Below the pieces are notes generated by a model. It was not told where the DNA came from. It made no database searches and was given only the letters and a program-made list of their open reading frames with translations. Of a stretch of 64,000 nucleotides of DNA, positions 53,200 to 61,804 are shown piece after piece (the stretch's first letter is position 1; each line of letters begins with the position of its first letter). This stretch comes from Candidatus Cloacimonadota bacterium (GTDB taxonomy: Bacteria; Cloacimonadota; Cloacimonadia; Cloacimonadales; JAIOQZ01): positions 1-64,000 of the forward strand of contig JAIOQZ010000057.1 of NCBI GenBank assembly GCA_021108395.1. The letters are read 5' to 3'. Both the position numbers and the translations under genes were made by a program.

Positions 53200-54372
53200 T
53201 TATGTTATCTTTGGTATGCGGGCCAGAACGCTGTCGCGCATGGCCGCCAGATTGTCGTTTGTGGGGATGTATTGCTGGCGTAGCGGTTCGAGCGTCTCGA
53301 AGCCGCACTCGTTCAGAATGGCGTCGATCTGTTTCACGCTCTGCTCGCCCCAGCCGTATGAACCGAAGGCAAGCCCGTGCCTGCCCCTGGGCGCCAGGCC
53401 CTTCATGTAGGTGAGAAACGCCGCCACGGAGGGCAGCATGTTTCTGTTGAGCGTGGGCGAACCGACGCAGACATAGCGCGCCGAGAGGATTTCGGTCATG
53501 ATGTCGGAGATGTGGTTCTGTTGCAGGTTGCACATGCGGATGCTATAGCCCGCCGACTCGAAGGCGTCGCGGATGGCGCCGGCCATTTTGCGGGTGCTGC
53601 CCCACATCGTGTCGTAGATGATGATCGCCTTGGGAACGGTCTCGTTGCCTGCCCATTTGCGATACTCGCCGATGATGGCGGGGATGTTGTCGCGCCAGAT
53701 AAGCCCGTGGCTGGGCGCGATGACCTCGATGTCGAGGCCGCCGACCACCTCCAGCGCTTTCTGCACTTGCGAGGAATAGGGCAGCACGATGTTGGCGTAA
53801 TACTTGGCCGCCTCCTCTATGAGGGTGCTGAAAGGATATTCGTCGTCGAAGCGTTCCGAACTGGCAATGTGCTGGCCAAAGGCGTCGTTCGAGAACAGAA
53901 TCTTTTCCTGCGGGCAGTAGCTGACCATGTTGTCGGGCCAGTGAACCATCGGCGTCTGCACAAAGTGCAGTGTGCGTTTGCCCAGATTCAGCGTGTCGCC
54001 CGACTTGACAGCGCGAAAGTTCCACTCGCGGAAGTAATGTTTGGGCAGCCCTTCGATGCCTTTGGGCGAGGCGATTACCTCGGCGTTCGGACACAACTCC
54101 ATAATGCGGGGCAAACTGCCGGAGTGATCCATCTCGATGTGGTTTTGCACTATGTAGTCGATCTTAGCCGGGTCTATCACCTCGCTGATGCGCTCGATCA
54201 GTTCTTCCGTGAATTGCTGCTTCACGTTGTCGATGAGAGTGATCTTCTCGTCGATGATGAGGTAAGCGTTGTAGGTGGAACCGCGCTGAGTGAGGTAGCC
54301 GTGAAAGTTACGCAAATCCCAGTCGATGCCGCCAACCCAGTACACGCCGTGCTTTATCATGGTCGCTTTCAT
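53200..54372 (-). CDS. Flavodiiron protein (FprA/ROO type)
   Basis: 390 residues. The metallo-beta-lactamase-like di-iron domain has HIEMDHSGS (His 78, Glu 80, Asp 82, His 83), MVHWPDNMVSY, SNDAFGQHI and a late His in APSHGLIW. The flavodoxin domain from about 250 has IIYDTMWGSTRKMA for FMN phosphate and CVGSPTLNRN. Reduces O2 to water (or NO to N2O) with electrons from rubredoxin. Two-domain class A, no fused rubredoxin; a rubredoxin gene closes the operon. 19 bases after mutM. Confidence 0.97.
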   Translation of the reverse strand: MKATMIKHGVYWVGGIDWDLRNFHGYLTQRGSTYNAYLIIDEKITLIDNVKQQFTEELIERISEVIDPAKIDYIVQNHIEMDHSGSLPRIMELCPNAEVIASPKGIEGLPKHYFREWNFRAVKSGDTLNLGKRTLHFVQTPMVHWPDNMVSYCPQEKILFSNDAFGQHIASSERFDDEYPFSTLIEEAAKYYANIVLPYSSQVQKALEVVGGLDIEVIAPSHGLIWRDNIPAIIGEYRKWAGNETVPKAIIIYDTMWGSTRKMAGAIRDAFESAGYSIRMCNLQQNHISDIMTEILSARYVCVGSPTLNRNMLPSVAAFLTYMKGLAPRGRHGLAFGSYGWGEQSVKQIDAILNECGFETLEPLRQQYIPTNDNLAAMRDSVLARIPKIT

Positions 54373-54391
54373 ACTGTTTCTCCCTATAGAA

Positions 54392-55186
54392 TTAATGCTG
54401 ACACGAGGGACACCACCAGGTACCGCGCCCCGCCTGCACGATGCGTATCACGGGAGCGCCGCAGTCACAGACGCTTTTGCCATAAACGCGCAACATGCGC
54501 TGAAACTCGCCGGTTTTGTCATCCACGCGACGGAAATCGTCGATGGTGGTACCGTTGTGCGCGATGGCCAGGCTCAGGATGTCGCGGGTGGCGCTCACCA
54601 GCCGCTCCAGTTCGTCCACATCAAGCGAACGACCTTCTCTGCGCGGGTCGATGCCTGCCTCGTGCAGGATTTCGCAGACGTAGATATTGCCCAGCCCGGC
54701 GATAATATCCTGCCGCAACAGCAAGTTTTTCACCGGCGCTTTTCTTTTTTGAAATATAGCCTGGAGGTAGTGGCTGTCAAATGATTTTTCAAGGGGCTCG
54801 GGGCCAAGCCCTGCGAGCCTGCTTTCCGCCTGCGCCGCTGTGAGCAGTTCGAGGGTGCCGAAGGTGCGCGGATCGACGAACCACAGCCTGCCGCCGCCCG
54901 CCAGTTCGAGCACGGCGCGCACATGCGTCGCCGCGCTGTCCAGGGGTTGCGTGGCGACAAACTTGCCGGTCATGCGCAGATGGGCGAGCAGACGCAGGTC
55001 GGTGTCTGTGTGCAGCAGGATGTATTTGCCCCTGCGGGTAGCGTGGGTGAACCGCAGCGGCCAGCGCACTTCGGCGCTCACCTGCACCGTGCCTGGCCGC
55101 AGCTCGCACAGAGCCAGCGCTTCGCACGGCAGCGCCAAGCTGTTCAGGCCATCGACAACCGTCTGCACCTCTGGAAGCTCCGGCAT
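54392..55186 (-). CDS. mutM: Formamidopyrimidine-DNA glycosylase (Fpg/MutM)
   Basis: 264 residues starting MPELPEVQTV, with catalytic Pro 2 and Glu 3, the RRGKYILLH lysine motif, GLGNIYVCEILHEAGIDP of the H2TH region and a C-terminal zinc finger CDCGAPVIRI ... WWCPSCQH. It excises 8-oxoguanine and opens the strand. Its position directly upstream of the flavodiiron gene makes it the probable first gene of the oxygen-defence operon, joining DNA repair to oxygen removal. Confidence 0.97.
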   Translation of the reverse strand: MPELPEVQTVVDGLNSLALPCEALALCELRPGTVQVSAEVRWPLRFTHATRRGKYILLHTDTDLRLLAHLRMTGKFVATQPLDSAATHVRAVLELAGGGRLWFVDPRTFGTLELLTAAQAESRLAGLGPEPLEKSFDSHYLQAIFQKRKAPVKNLLLRQDIIAGLGNIYVCEILHEAGIDPRREGRSLDVDELERLVSATRDILSLAIAHNGTTIDDFRRVDDKTGEFQRMLRVYGKSVCDCGAPVIRIVQAGRGTWWCPSCQH

Positions 55187-55224
55187 AGCTGGCTCCCCCT
55201 TGCAGTTTATTGTGTTCCGGATGA

Positions 55225-55253
55225 TAAACTAAACTGCACCAGTGATGTGTCAA
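55225..55253 (-). promoter_or_regulatory. Promoter of mutM and the oxygen-defence operon
   Basis: On the minus strand TTGACA (55253-55248) is followed 16 bases later by TAGTTT (55231-55226), about 40 bases ahead of the mutM start. No clear operator palindrome is seen. Confidence 0.5.
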
Positions 55254-55356
55254 ATGATATTTTCAATACCGTCAATATTTCATAGCGGCAAGAAGTTTCG
55301 TGACGCGAGAACAGCAAGCGCTTGACAATCCGCGCACCTGCGCTTTGCTGGACGCC

Positions 55357-56460
55357 ATGAGACATCACGCTTGGCTTATCCTGCTGCTGGCCGCCGTCTG
55401 CCTGCCCCTGTGGGCGCAGAATGTGGACAGCAGACGCACCGAGCTCGAAGAGCTGCAGCGGCAGATCAGCGAGTCGGAGCGGCTGATGCGCGAGGTGGAG
55501 CAACGCGCCAGTGGCGCCCAGCGCGACCTGCAAGAAAACCGCCGCAGCTACCGTCGCATCAGAGGCGCGCTGCGGGAGCTTGAAACGCAGGAAAATCGCC
55601 TGGCACAGGAACTGACAACCGTGCAGGCCAGTCTGGCACAAAACACCCTGCGCATCCAGGTGCTGTCGGAGTTGTGTCGCGGTGAATTCCGCGAACTGTT
55701 CTACGCCGACATCAATCAGCGGCTGGAGCTTGGCGATGCGCCTGAACCACTGCTTCTGGTACTGCTCATCAACACCACCACCGGTGAGCTGGGTCGCTAC
55801 CAGGGCGAGCGCGACGAGCTTGACTCCGCCCACAGCCGGCGCCAGGAGGCGTGGAGCAGCGCCCGGCAGGAGCGCCACAGCGTCAGTGAGCAGCGCCAGA
55901 GCGCCGGTGTGCAACTGAGTGAGCTCGAGACGAACCTGGCCAACATCGAGCACGAGAGGCAGGGATACCTGACTCATATCGATGAGCTTCGCGCAAGGGC
56001 ACAGGCCATCGAAGAACTGATCGCTCGGATCGAACTGGCATCCGAAACAGGGGAATACAGCTACCGCTTCACCCGTGAGCATATCGTCTGGCCGGCCAGG
56101 GGACGTGTGGTGCGGCCGTTTGGAGAATACCGCGGCGAAGACCCGCGCATCAAGTTCATGAGCAACGGCATTGACATCGCCGTACCGGTAGGTACTGAGG
56201 TGCAGTGCGTTGATGACGGGGTGGTCATGTTCTCCGAATGGTATCCGCGCACGGGTAAGGTTGTCATCGTGGACCACCAGAATGGCTTTCTGTCCACCTA
56301 CTCGCACAACAGCCAGTTGCTGGTGACTGTGGGCGACAGCGTCAAGCGCGGGCAGTTGGTGGCGCTTTCGGGAGACTCCGGCGCAACCGGGGAACCCCTG
56401 CTGCACTTCGAGCTGCGCAAGCGCCGCGTTCCAGTTGACCCGATGGCCTACCTGGAATAA
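55357..56460 (+). CDS. envC: EnvC-like murein hydrolase activator with degenerate LytM domain
   Basis: 367 residues from ATG 55357, which opens a signal peptide (1-21); the frame runs back to 55300 but that would bury the signal. A long coiled coil (about 25-230, Glu/Arg/Gln-rich) precedes a LytM/M23 domain (about 245-365). The zinc ligands are lost: the usual HGxDI reads NGIDI and the HLHFE motif reads LLHFEL. This is the pattern of EnvC/NlpD activators, which regulate amidases in septal splitting instead of cutting peptidoglycan themselves. Ribosome site weak. Confidence 0.88.
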   Translation: MRHHAWLILLLAAVCLPLWAQNVDSRRTELEELQRQISESERLMREVEQRASGAQRDLQENRRSYRRIRGALRELETQENRLAQELTTVQASLAQNTLRIQVLSELCRGEFRELFYADINQRLELGDAPEPLLLVLLINTTTGELGRYQGERDELDSAHSRRQEAWSSARQERHSVSEQRQSAGVQLSELETNLANIEHERQGYLTHIDELRARAQAIEELIARIELASETGEYSYRFTREHIVWPARGRVVRPFGEYRGEDPRIKFMSNGIDIAVPVGTEVQCVDDGVVMFSEWYPRTGKVVIVDHQNGFLSTYSHNSQLLVTVGDSVKRGQLVALSGDSGATGEPLLHFELRKRRVPVDPMAYLE

Positions 56461-56498
56461 ATGAAATAACCGATTGTAAACAAACTACATTGAGAGAT

Positions 56499-57575
56499 AT
56501 GAAAACCTACGCTACACTTTCAGACGAGATGGTGCGACAGACCAGAACACACTTGCTGAACGGCGAGACCTGCCTGCACCATACCGGCAACATGCCGGGC
56601 CTGGGCGGCTGCGCTTTTGACCCCGAAGTTCAGCAGTGCATCGCCAGACTCAAGGGCCGGGGCACCGACAAAGGCGGCATCGTGCTGGTTCCCTCCGCCG
56701 ATTGCCTGTCCGACCTGGGCGTCACAATCAGTCCGCGAGTGGCCCGGCTGCTGGGACAATACTGGCCGGGCAACCTCAGCGTCATTCTGCCCTGCAACGA
56801 CTCCGACCTCGCCCACCTCGCCGTCAAGGGCGCAGTGGCGTTTCGGGCGCCCACGGCGGTGGCGCTGCGCGACTGGCTGGCCGGACTGGAAACACCCATC
56901 ACCAGCACCAGCGTAAACCACAACGGCGAGCCGCCTCTGCTTGACCTCGAACACATCGGCGACGACATGGCCGACTGGTTCGACATCGCTGTTCTGTTCG
57001 AGCGGGAATACCTCGAAGCGCCCGAACCATCCACGCTCGTGCGCCTCACGGGCAATCACCTCGAAGCGCTGCGCGAAGGCTCGATACCGGCAGACGAACT
57101 CGAACGCTCATGGGAAGCCCCGCTCGTGCTGTTCGTGTGCACGGGCAACATCTGCCGCAGCCCAATGGCGGAATTTTACGCCCGCAGGCATTTTCAGTCG
57201 CTTGACCTGCCCGTGCGAGTGGCTTCGGCTGGGTTTCTCATTGCCGGATTGTCGGCCTCGGCGCCGGGGCTTCAGGTGCTGGGCGAACACGGCCTCGACG
57301 GCGGCAGCCATAAGTCAACGCAGCTCTCACCAGCGCTCATCCGTAGCGCCTGGCGCATCTATACGATGGAGCAGGCTCACCTCGACGAGATTGTGCGCCT
57401 CAACCCCAATGCCGAAGGCAAGGTGTTCACTCTGGGTGAAGCCGGCGGCCTGCCCGGCGACGTGGCCGACCCCTATATGCAACCGGTGGGGCAATACCGC
57501 GAAACATACGCTATCCTGAAGGAAAGAATTGACGCTCTGGGACATATACTCGAAGTAGAGTTCAACAACGCTTGA
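56499..57575 (+). CDS. Fusion of a Sua5/YrdC-like domain and a low-molecular-weight phosphatase
   Basis: 358 residues. The first half (about 15-195) is YrdC-like: [39 protein letters not shown] and [13 protein letters not shown] are recognisable. The leading motif, normally PT(D/E)TVYGLG, reads [10 protein letters not shown], so threonylcarbamoyl-AMP synthesis is doubtful. The second half (about 208-355) is a low-molecular-weight protein tyrosine phosphatase with P-loop CTGNICRS (Cys 214, Arg 220) and general acid Asp 324 (ADPYMQP). Such fusions may act as arginine or tyrosine phosphatases. I prefer ATG 56499 over TTG 56490. 10 bases ahead of purL. Confidence 0.85.
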   Translation: MKTYATLSDEMVRQTRTHLLNGETCLHHTGNMPGLGGCAFDPEVQQCIARLKGRGTDKGGIVLVPSADCLSDLGVTISPRVARLLGQYWPGNLSVILPCNDSDLAHLAVKGAVAFRAPTAVALRDWLAGLETPITSTSVNHNGEPPLLDLEHIGDDMADWFDIAVLFEREYLEAPEPSTLVRLTGNHLEALREGSIPADELERSWEAPLVLFVCTGNICRSPMAEFYARRHFQSLDLPVRVASAGFLIAGLSASAPGLQVLGEHGLDGGSHKSTQLSPALIRSAWRIYTMEQAHLDEIVRLNPNAEGKVFTLGEAGGLPGDVADPYMQPVGQYRETYAILKERIDALGHILEVEFNNA

Positions 57576-57585
57576 GAGGAACGCC

Positions 57586-59796
57586 ATGAACGAACCCGCT
57601 ATCACGCCGGAACTGATTGAAGAGCACGGGCTGAGCCCCGAAGAATACAAGCTGGTCTGCGACACGATAGGCCGCGAACCCACCTTTACCGAGCTGGGCA
57701 TCGTCTCGGTGATGTGGTCGGAGCACGCCAGTTACAAAAACTCGGTTCGCTGGCTCAAGACGCTACCCCGCGAAGGCGACAGGCTGCTCACCAAAACCGG
57801 CGAGGAAAACGCCGGCGTCATCGACATCGGTGACGGACTGGGCGTGAGCTTCAAGATCGAGAGCCACAACCACCCCTCGGCGCTCGAACCATATCACGGC
57901 GCGGCCACCGGCGTGGGCGGCATCCTGCGCGACATCTTTACAATGGGCGCGCGCCCCATCGCGGCGCTCAACTCGCTGCGCTTTGGCCGCCCCGACAACC
58001 CGCAGGTGAAACACCTCATGCACGGTGTGGTGCATGGCATCGCCGACTACGGCAACTGCTTCGGCGTGCCCACCGTTGGCGGCGAGGTTTACTTCGAGGA
58101 CGCCTACGAGGGCAACCCGCTGGTGAACGCCATGGCTGTGGGCATCGTGAAGCATGACCAAATGGCCACCGCCGCCGCCGATGAAGTCGATAACTGGGTT
58201 GTCTATGTCGGCTCGAAGACAGGCCGCGATGGTATTCACGGCGCCACGTTCGCCTCCGTCGAACTCTCGGAGGAGAGCGAAGCCAGGCGCACTTCGGTGC
58301 AGGTCGGCGACCCGTTCATGGAGAAGCTGTTGCTCGAAGCCACGCTCGAGGTGATTGAAAAGGGCCTCATCGAAGGCGTGCAGGACATGGGCGCCGCCGG
58401 TCTCACATGCAGCAGCAGCGAGATGGCCGGCAAGTCCGGCACCGGCATCGAGCTTGACGTGGCCCTGGTGCCCCAGCGCGAGAGCGGCATGACCGCTTAC
58501 GAAATCATGCTGTCCGAGTCGCAGGAGCGCATGTTGATGATTGTCGCCCCGGAGAAGTTCGAACAGGTCGAGGCGGTGTTCGAGAAGTGGGATCTGCATG
58601 CGGTGCGCATTGGCACGGTGCGAGACGACGGCATGCTCTCGGTGCGGCACAACGGCGTTCTCATGGCCGAGCTGCCGGCGCAGATGCTGGTGCTGGGCGG
58701 CGACGCGCCAGTGTATGAGCGCGAAACCAAACGCCCGGCCTACCTCGACAAGACCCGCGCCTTCGACCCCGACAGCCTGCCCGTCCCTGCCGATTTCAAC
58801 GACGTGCTACTGCGTCTGCTGAGTACGCCCAACATCGCCAGCAAACGCCCCATATACCGTCAATACGATCACATGGTGCAGATCGGCACGATGCTCGAGC
58901 CTGGCTCCGACGCCGCTGTCATCCGCGTGATGGACTCGAACAAAGCGCTGGCTCTGTGCACCGACTGCAACGGCCGCCACGTCTATCTCGACCCCTACGA
59001 GGGCGCCAAGGGAGCCGTGGCCGAGTCTGCCCGCAATGTGGTGTGCACCGGCGCCAAGCCGCTGGCCATCACCAACTGTCTCAACTTCGGCAATCCTTAC
59101 AAGCCGGAGGTGTACTGGACATTCGTCGAGGCCATTCGTGGTATGAGCGACGCCTGCCGCGCCTTCGACACCCCCGTCACCGGCGGCAATGTTTCCTTTT
59201 ACAACGAGAACCCCACCGCCGCCATATATCCCACGCCCACCATCGGTATGCTGGGCCTGCTGGAAGACCGCAGCAAGGCGCTGTCGCAGGAATTCAAGAA
59301 CGAGGGCGACGTTATCCTGCTGCTGGGTGAGCCATGCGGCGAAGTGGGTGGCAGTGAATATCTCAAGACCATCCACGACACCGTGGCCGGCATGCCACCG
59401 CTGGTTGACCTGGACGCCGAAAAACGCCTCTACAATGCCTTCCTGGCAGTGGCCGACCGCGGACTGGCCTGCTCGGCGCATGACTGCTCCGACGGCGGCC
59501 TCGCCACTACCTTGGCCGAGTGCTGCTTCCGTCACGACGGCAGCGTTGTCGGGGCGAGGGTGCGCCTGGACATGCGGCGCCGCGCCGACTTCGAGCTTTT
59601 CGGCGAGTCGCACGGACGCATCGTGACAACTGCGATCGAGGCCGAGGCGCCGGTGGCGCTGGCCATCTGCGAGAAGCACGGCGTACCGGCGCGCATCATC
59701 GGCAAGGTGGGCGGCGAGCGCCTGGTTGTCGAGGGGCATCTCGACGCCGACGTGGCCAAGCTACGCCACGCTTGGGAAACCGGCCTGAGGTGGTAG
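57586..59796 (+). CDS. purL: Phosphoribosylformylglycinamidine synthase subunit PurL
   Basis: 736 residues, the small-PurL length that works with PurS and PurQ. Marks: [36 protein letters not shown] with the ATP/FGAR site, [32 protein letters not shown], and the second AIRS-like half with [24 protein letters not shown] and [15 protein letters not shown]. It converts FGAR to FGAM in purine synthesis. GAGGAACG precedes the ATG. An 18-base stretch in its last codons recurs at 60685-60702, the border of a small AT-rich insert. Confidence 0.97.
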   Translation: MNEPAITPELIEEHGLSPEEYKLVCDTIGREPTFTELGIVSVMWSEHASYKNSVRWLKTLPREGDRLLTKTGEENAGVIDIGDGLGVSFKIESHNHPSALEPYHGAATGVGGILRDIFTMGARPIAALNSLRFGRPDNPQVKHLMHGVVHGIADYGNCFGVPTVGGEVYFEDAYEGNPLVNAMAVGIVKHDQMATAAADEVDNWVVYVGSKTGRDGIHGATFASVELSEESEARRTSVQVGDPFMEKLLLEATLEVIEKGLIEGVQDMGAAGLTCSSSEMAGKSGTGIELDVALVPQRESGMTAYEIMLSESQERMLMIVAPEKFEQVEAVFEKWDLHAVRIGTVRDDGMLSVRHNGVLMAELPAQMLVLGGDAPVYERETKRPAYLDKTRAFDPDSLPVPADFNDVLLRLLSTPNIASKRPIYRQYDHMVQIGTMLEPGSDAAVIRVMDSNKALALCTDCNGRHVYLDPYEGAKGAVAESARNVVCTGAKPLAITNCLNFGNPYKPEVYWTFVEAIRGMSDACRAFDTPVTGGNVSFYNENPTAAIYPTPTIGMLGLLEDRSKALSQEFKNEGDVILLLGEPCGEVGGSEYLKTIHDTVAGMPPLVDLDAEKRLYNAFLAVADRGLACSAHDCSDGGLATTLAECCFRHDGSVVGARVRLDMRRRADFELFGESHGRIVTTAIEAEAPVALAICEKHGVPARIIGKVGGERLVVEGHLDADVAKLRHAWETGLRW
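59765..59782 (+). repeat. Left 18-bp direct repeat at purL 3' end
   Basis: GCCACGCTTGGGAAACCG in the purL C-terminal codons, repeated exactly at 60685-60702. Bases on either side differ between copies, so the match is sharply bounded as in attachment-site duplications. Confidence 0.75.
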
Positions 59797-59809
59797 GGGT
59801 GGCTACAGC

Positions 59810-59833
59810 AAAACAGCCGCTCGCAGGCGGCTG
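59810..59833 (-). terminator. Terminator of the NYN-domain gene
   Basis: CAGCCGC (59814-59820) and GCGGCTG (59827-59833) form a 7-bp stem; the four A residues to its left give a T-run on the minus strand. It lies 14 bases beyond the stop of the minus-strand gene. Confidence 0.65.
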
Positions 59834-59847
59834 AATAAAGTGTTTTG

Positions 59848-60485
59848 TTAGAACATATGGCGTTTAAGGAACGTAGTTTCGTAATCTGTGTGTTCCCGCA
59901 GACTTTCTTTTACATGATTCGTTAATGCGTCGAGAGTTACAATCATTCCTTCCTTTCGGGCAAGCTTGAATGCAGGTATGAAATCTGAATCCCCTGTTAA
60001 GATTACCATCCTTTGCACCTGTCTCTTCAGTGCAATAAGGGCTATATCGATCCCAAGTTTCATATCAACAGCCTTCTGTTGAAAAACCGGTGATATATCA
60101 TTCACAGCAATAGTTTTCGTTTCGCCTTTGCACAATTTACCAACAACACCATCTTTTATCATCCACTTATGTCCTTGCCAATTGACATATCCCAAGCGAA
60201 CAGCCATGTTTTGAGTCAACTTCAAACTCTGTAATAGTGCAAGACTCTTTTTAGTTTGAGTGGTCTGTGAAAAATCGATTTCTTCTCCAGTGATAGGATG
60301 CTTCACTTTATCCTGATATGGTTCAGCATCATAGTAGAATATTCGATATATTTCTTCTCTTTTGCCTTGTCCAAATGCATGCAACAGTACTTATGAATAT
60401 TTTCGGCTGTGTAGTAAAATGCCTTGGTTTTAAACACAACTTCTCTCATAAATTGCCCATCAATGATGAAAGCAACTCGTTTCAT
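59848..60485 (-). pseudogene. Frameshifted NYN-domain (LabA/DUF88-like) ribonuclease gene
   Basis: The first part (from ATG 60485, AAAGGAG upstream) reads MKRVAFIIDGQFMREVVF ... AENIHKYC, the start of a NYN domain with its first Asp. The rest is in another frame from about 60396: HAFGQGKREEIYRIFYYDAEPY, LGIDIALIALK, MVILTGDSDFIPAFKLAR and EHTDYETTF, containing the remaining acidic residues. Reading across TAC-TG, one missing base near 60394-60396 would restore a single protein of about 212 residues. It is a pseudogene, a sequencing slip or a programmed shift. NYN proteins are PIN-like RNases. AT-rich, inside the 18-bp-repeat-bounded insert. Confidence 0.8.
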
Positions 60486-60501
60486 GTGTTCTCCTTTGGA
60501 T

Positions 60502-60563
60502 AAAAAAAGTCCCGTGGTCCTTATCGGCGCTATTTAAGTGAATGCCGATACTTCACACGGGAC
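60502..60563 (-). promoter_or_regulatory. Nested hairpin attenuator in the NYN gene leader
   Basis: On the minus strand GTCCCGTG (60563-60556) pairs with CACGGGAC (60516-60509), and inside it TATCGGC (60550-60544) pairs with GCCGATA (60528-60522). The outer stem is followed at once by seven T residues (60508-60502), and the ribosome site AAAGGAG comes 5 bases later. A terminator placed just before the ribosome site of the gene it precedes fits transcription attenuation, or a separate short RNA. Confidence 0.6.
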
Positions 60564-60581
60564 ACTATTTCAAAGACATTT

Positions 60582-60612
60582 ATAATATCGGCCAACACCG
60601 ATAAAATGTCAA
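60582..60612 (-). promoter_or_regulatory. Promoter with TATCGG/CCGATA operator for the NYN gene
   Basis: TTGACA (60612-60607) is followed by TATTAT (60587-60582) at 19 bases. In the spacer lies the inverted repeat TATCGG-6-CCGATA (60603-60586), the same half-site that forms the inner stem of the leader hairpin. A repressor site between -35 and -10 is likely. Confidence 0.5.
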
Positions 60613-60624
60613 GAAGAATATTTT

Positions 60625-60687
60625 TGGTGCTGTAGATTTGAATTCGTGACCCTTCGATGTGAATGAAGCACGCTAACCAGTTGTGCC
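60625..60687 (-). pseudogene. Decayed tRNA-like sequence
   Basis: Read on the minus strand: a D-arm (GCAC ... ACTGGTTAGC ... GTGC), an anticodon-arm-like CTTC/GAAG hairpin with loop TTCACAT (anticodon would be CAC), a TTCAAAT T-loop and a terminal ACCA at 60628-60625. The T-stem and acceptor stem do not pair, and the 5' end is replaced by the purL-derived repeat. So it is not a working tRNA. tRNA ends are common attachment sites, which fits its place at an insert border. Confidence 0.4.
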
Positions 60688-60702
60688 ACGCTTGGGAAAC
60701 CG
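60685..60702 (+). repeat. Right 18-bp direct repeat of the purL end
   Basis: An exact second copy of the purL C-terminal stretch at 59765-59782, 920 bases away. Together they frame the AT-rich NYN segment. Confidence 0.75.
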
Positions 60703-60841
60703 ACATTCTGAAAAAGCGATCAGCGCGAAACTCACACAGGGCAGGATATTGTAGAAAATATCGGGAAACGCGCCGAGTCAGATTGCCCTTGACAAAAAGC
60801 CTTGGGACAGTTTTGGTCAGTCTGATGGAGGAATAATCGTT

Positions 60842-61804
60842 GTGCTATTCAGATTTTCAGTCGCTGCCCTGTTCATTTTTGTAGCAGCGCAGATATGCGG
60901 CTTCCCGCTGGTATATGACGCCCGCTACATTTCCAGAGGCGACTCAATTGTCTGCAAATTCATGGCAAAGGATATACCACGCGGAGCACATGTACAACTG
61001 GATATGGTGCAGGCGGATGGAACTCTGCTATTGCTTGGCGGGAAAACGGTCGAGTGTGCGATTGGCCATCCTGTGAGCGACTCGCTCGTTGTTTCGGCAG
61101 CGTCATTTGCCCCGGAGTCCGCGTTTCTCAAGGTTATCGTCGATGGCATTGAATACGGAGAGATGGTGCATATCCCTGCCGGAAGATATTCAATCTGTAT
61201 CGCTGATAGAATGATCGAGCAATTTTCTCTGAAAGACTACTTCATCAGCAAGCGTGAGATAAGCAATGAACAATACAGACAATTCATCAGAGCAGACGGG
61301 TACGACAGCGAATCAGTGTGGATTATCGCCGAAGGATTGATGAAGGACACCAGAATCGGCTGGCATTACCAGGGCACGAGAAAGCTGTCCAAGCCGATTG
61401 AATGGGATTATGGCATCGAGCCGTGGTTTGCGAACTCCCCATTCGACGCCGGCCATAACAGCGTCGCAGGCATCACCTGGTTCGAGGCGAACGCTTTCTG
61501 CAACTGGATCGGCGCCTCCATGCCCACCTATGGCCAGCTCGCTTCGTGTTTTCCGGGCGAGTCATTCGCAGGCAGCGCGCAAAAAGAACAAACCGCGCTG
61601 GTTCTGGGAGTCGCAGACGGCGCCGCCGAGTGGACATGCTCTGGTATCGACCCGCAATCCTCCTCCTGTGGAGGCTGTAATGAGATGAGGCTGCTGGAGA
61701 ACAGCGAAGTGAACCAGTGTCCATTCCCCATGAGCAGCTACAAGTGCCCTCTCTTCCGCAACGAGTATCTGGGATTCAGAATTGCAGTGCCGTACAACAA
61801 TTAG
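60842..61804 (+). CDS. Exported sulfatase-modifying-factor-like (FGE-sulfatase domain) protein
   Basis: 320 residues from GTG 60842 (GGAGGA 9 bases upstream). Signal peptide (1-20); a beta-rich N-terminal domain (about 20-105) like the leader of SUMF1-type lipoproteins; then the FGE/SUMF1 fold: MVHIPAGRYSI, YFISKREISNEQYRQFIRADGY, HNSVAGITWFEANAFCNWIG, GVADGAAEWTCSG and EYLGFRIAV. The paired Cys of true formylglycine-generating enzymes is not evident, so a binding or structural role is likelier. Overlaps the DUF1007 gene by 23 bases, making it part of a metal-transport operon. Confidence 0.8.
   Translation: MLFRFSVAALFIFVAAQICGFPLVYDARYISRGDSIVCKFMAKDIPRGAHVQLDMVQADGTLLLLGGKTVECAIGHPVSDSLVVSAASFAPESAFLKVIVDGIEYGEMVHIPAGRYSICIADRMIEQFSLKDYFISKREISNEQYRQFIRADGYDSESVWIIAEGLMKDTRIGWHYQGTRKLSKPIEWDYGIEPWFANSPFDAGHNSVAGITWFEANAFCNWIGASMPTYGQLASCFPGESFAGSAQKEQTALVLGVADGAAEWTCSGIDPQSSSCGGCNEMRLLENSEVNQCPFPMSSYKCPLFRNEYLGFRIAVPYNN

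Larger units (their letters stand above)
60486..60841. other. Complex intergenic region: leader, tRNA-like remnant, repeat border, promoter
   Basis: This 356-base stretch holds no protein gene. From left to right: the NYN leader with nested hairpins (60502-60563), its promoter/operator (60582-60612), a decayed tRNA-like sequence on the minus strand (60625-60687), the right copy of the purL repeat (60685-60702), and a plus-strand TTGACA at 60789-60794 with no good -10, ahead of the gene at 60842. Confidence 0.6.

Noticed and set aside
58807-59739. Minus-strand frame of 310 codons opposite purL
   Set aside because: Shadow frame; the plus strand encodes conserved PurL motifs throughout.
60625-60700. 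A functional tRNA gene
   Set aside because: The acceptor and T stems do not pair and the 5' seven bases belong to the purL repeat, so it was kept only as a remnant.
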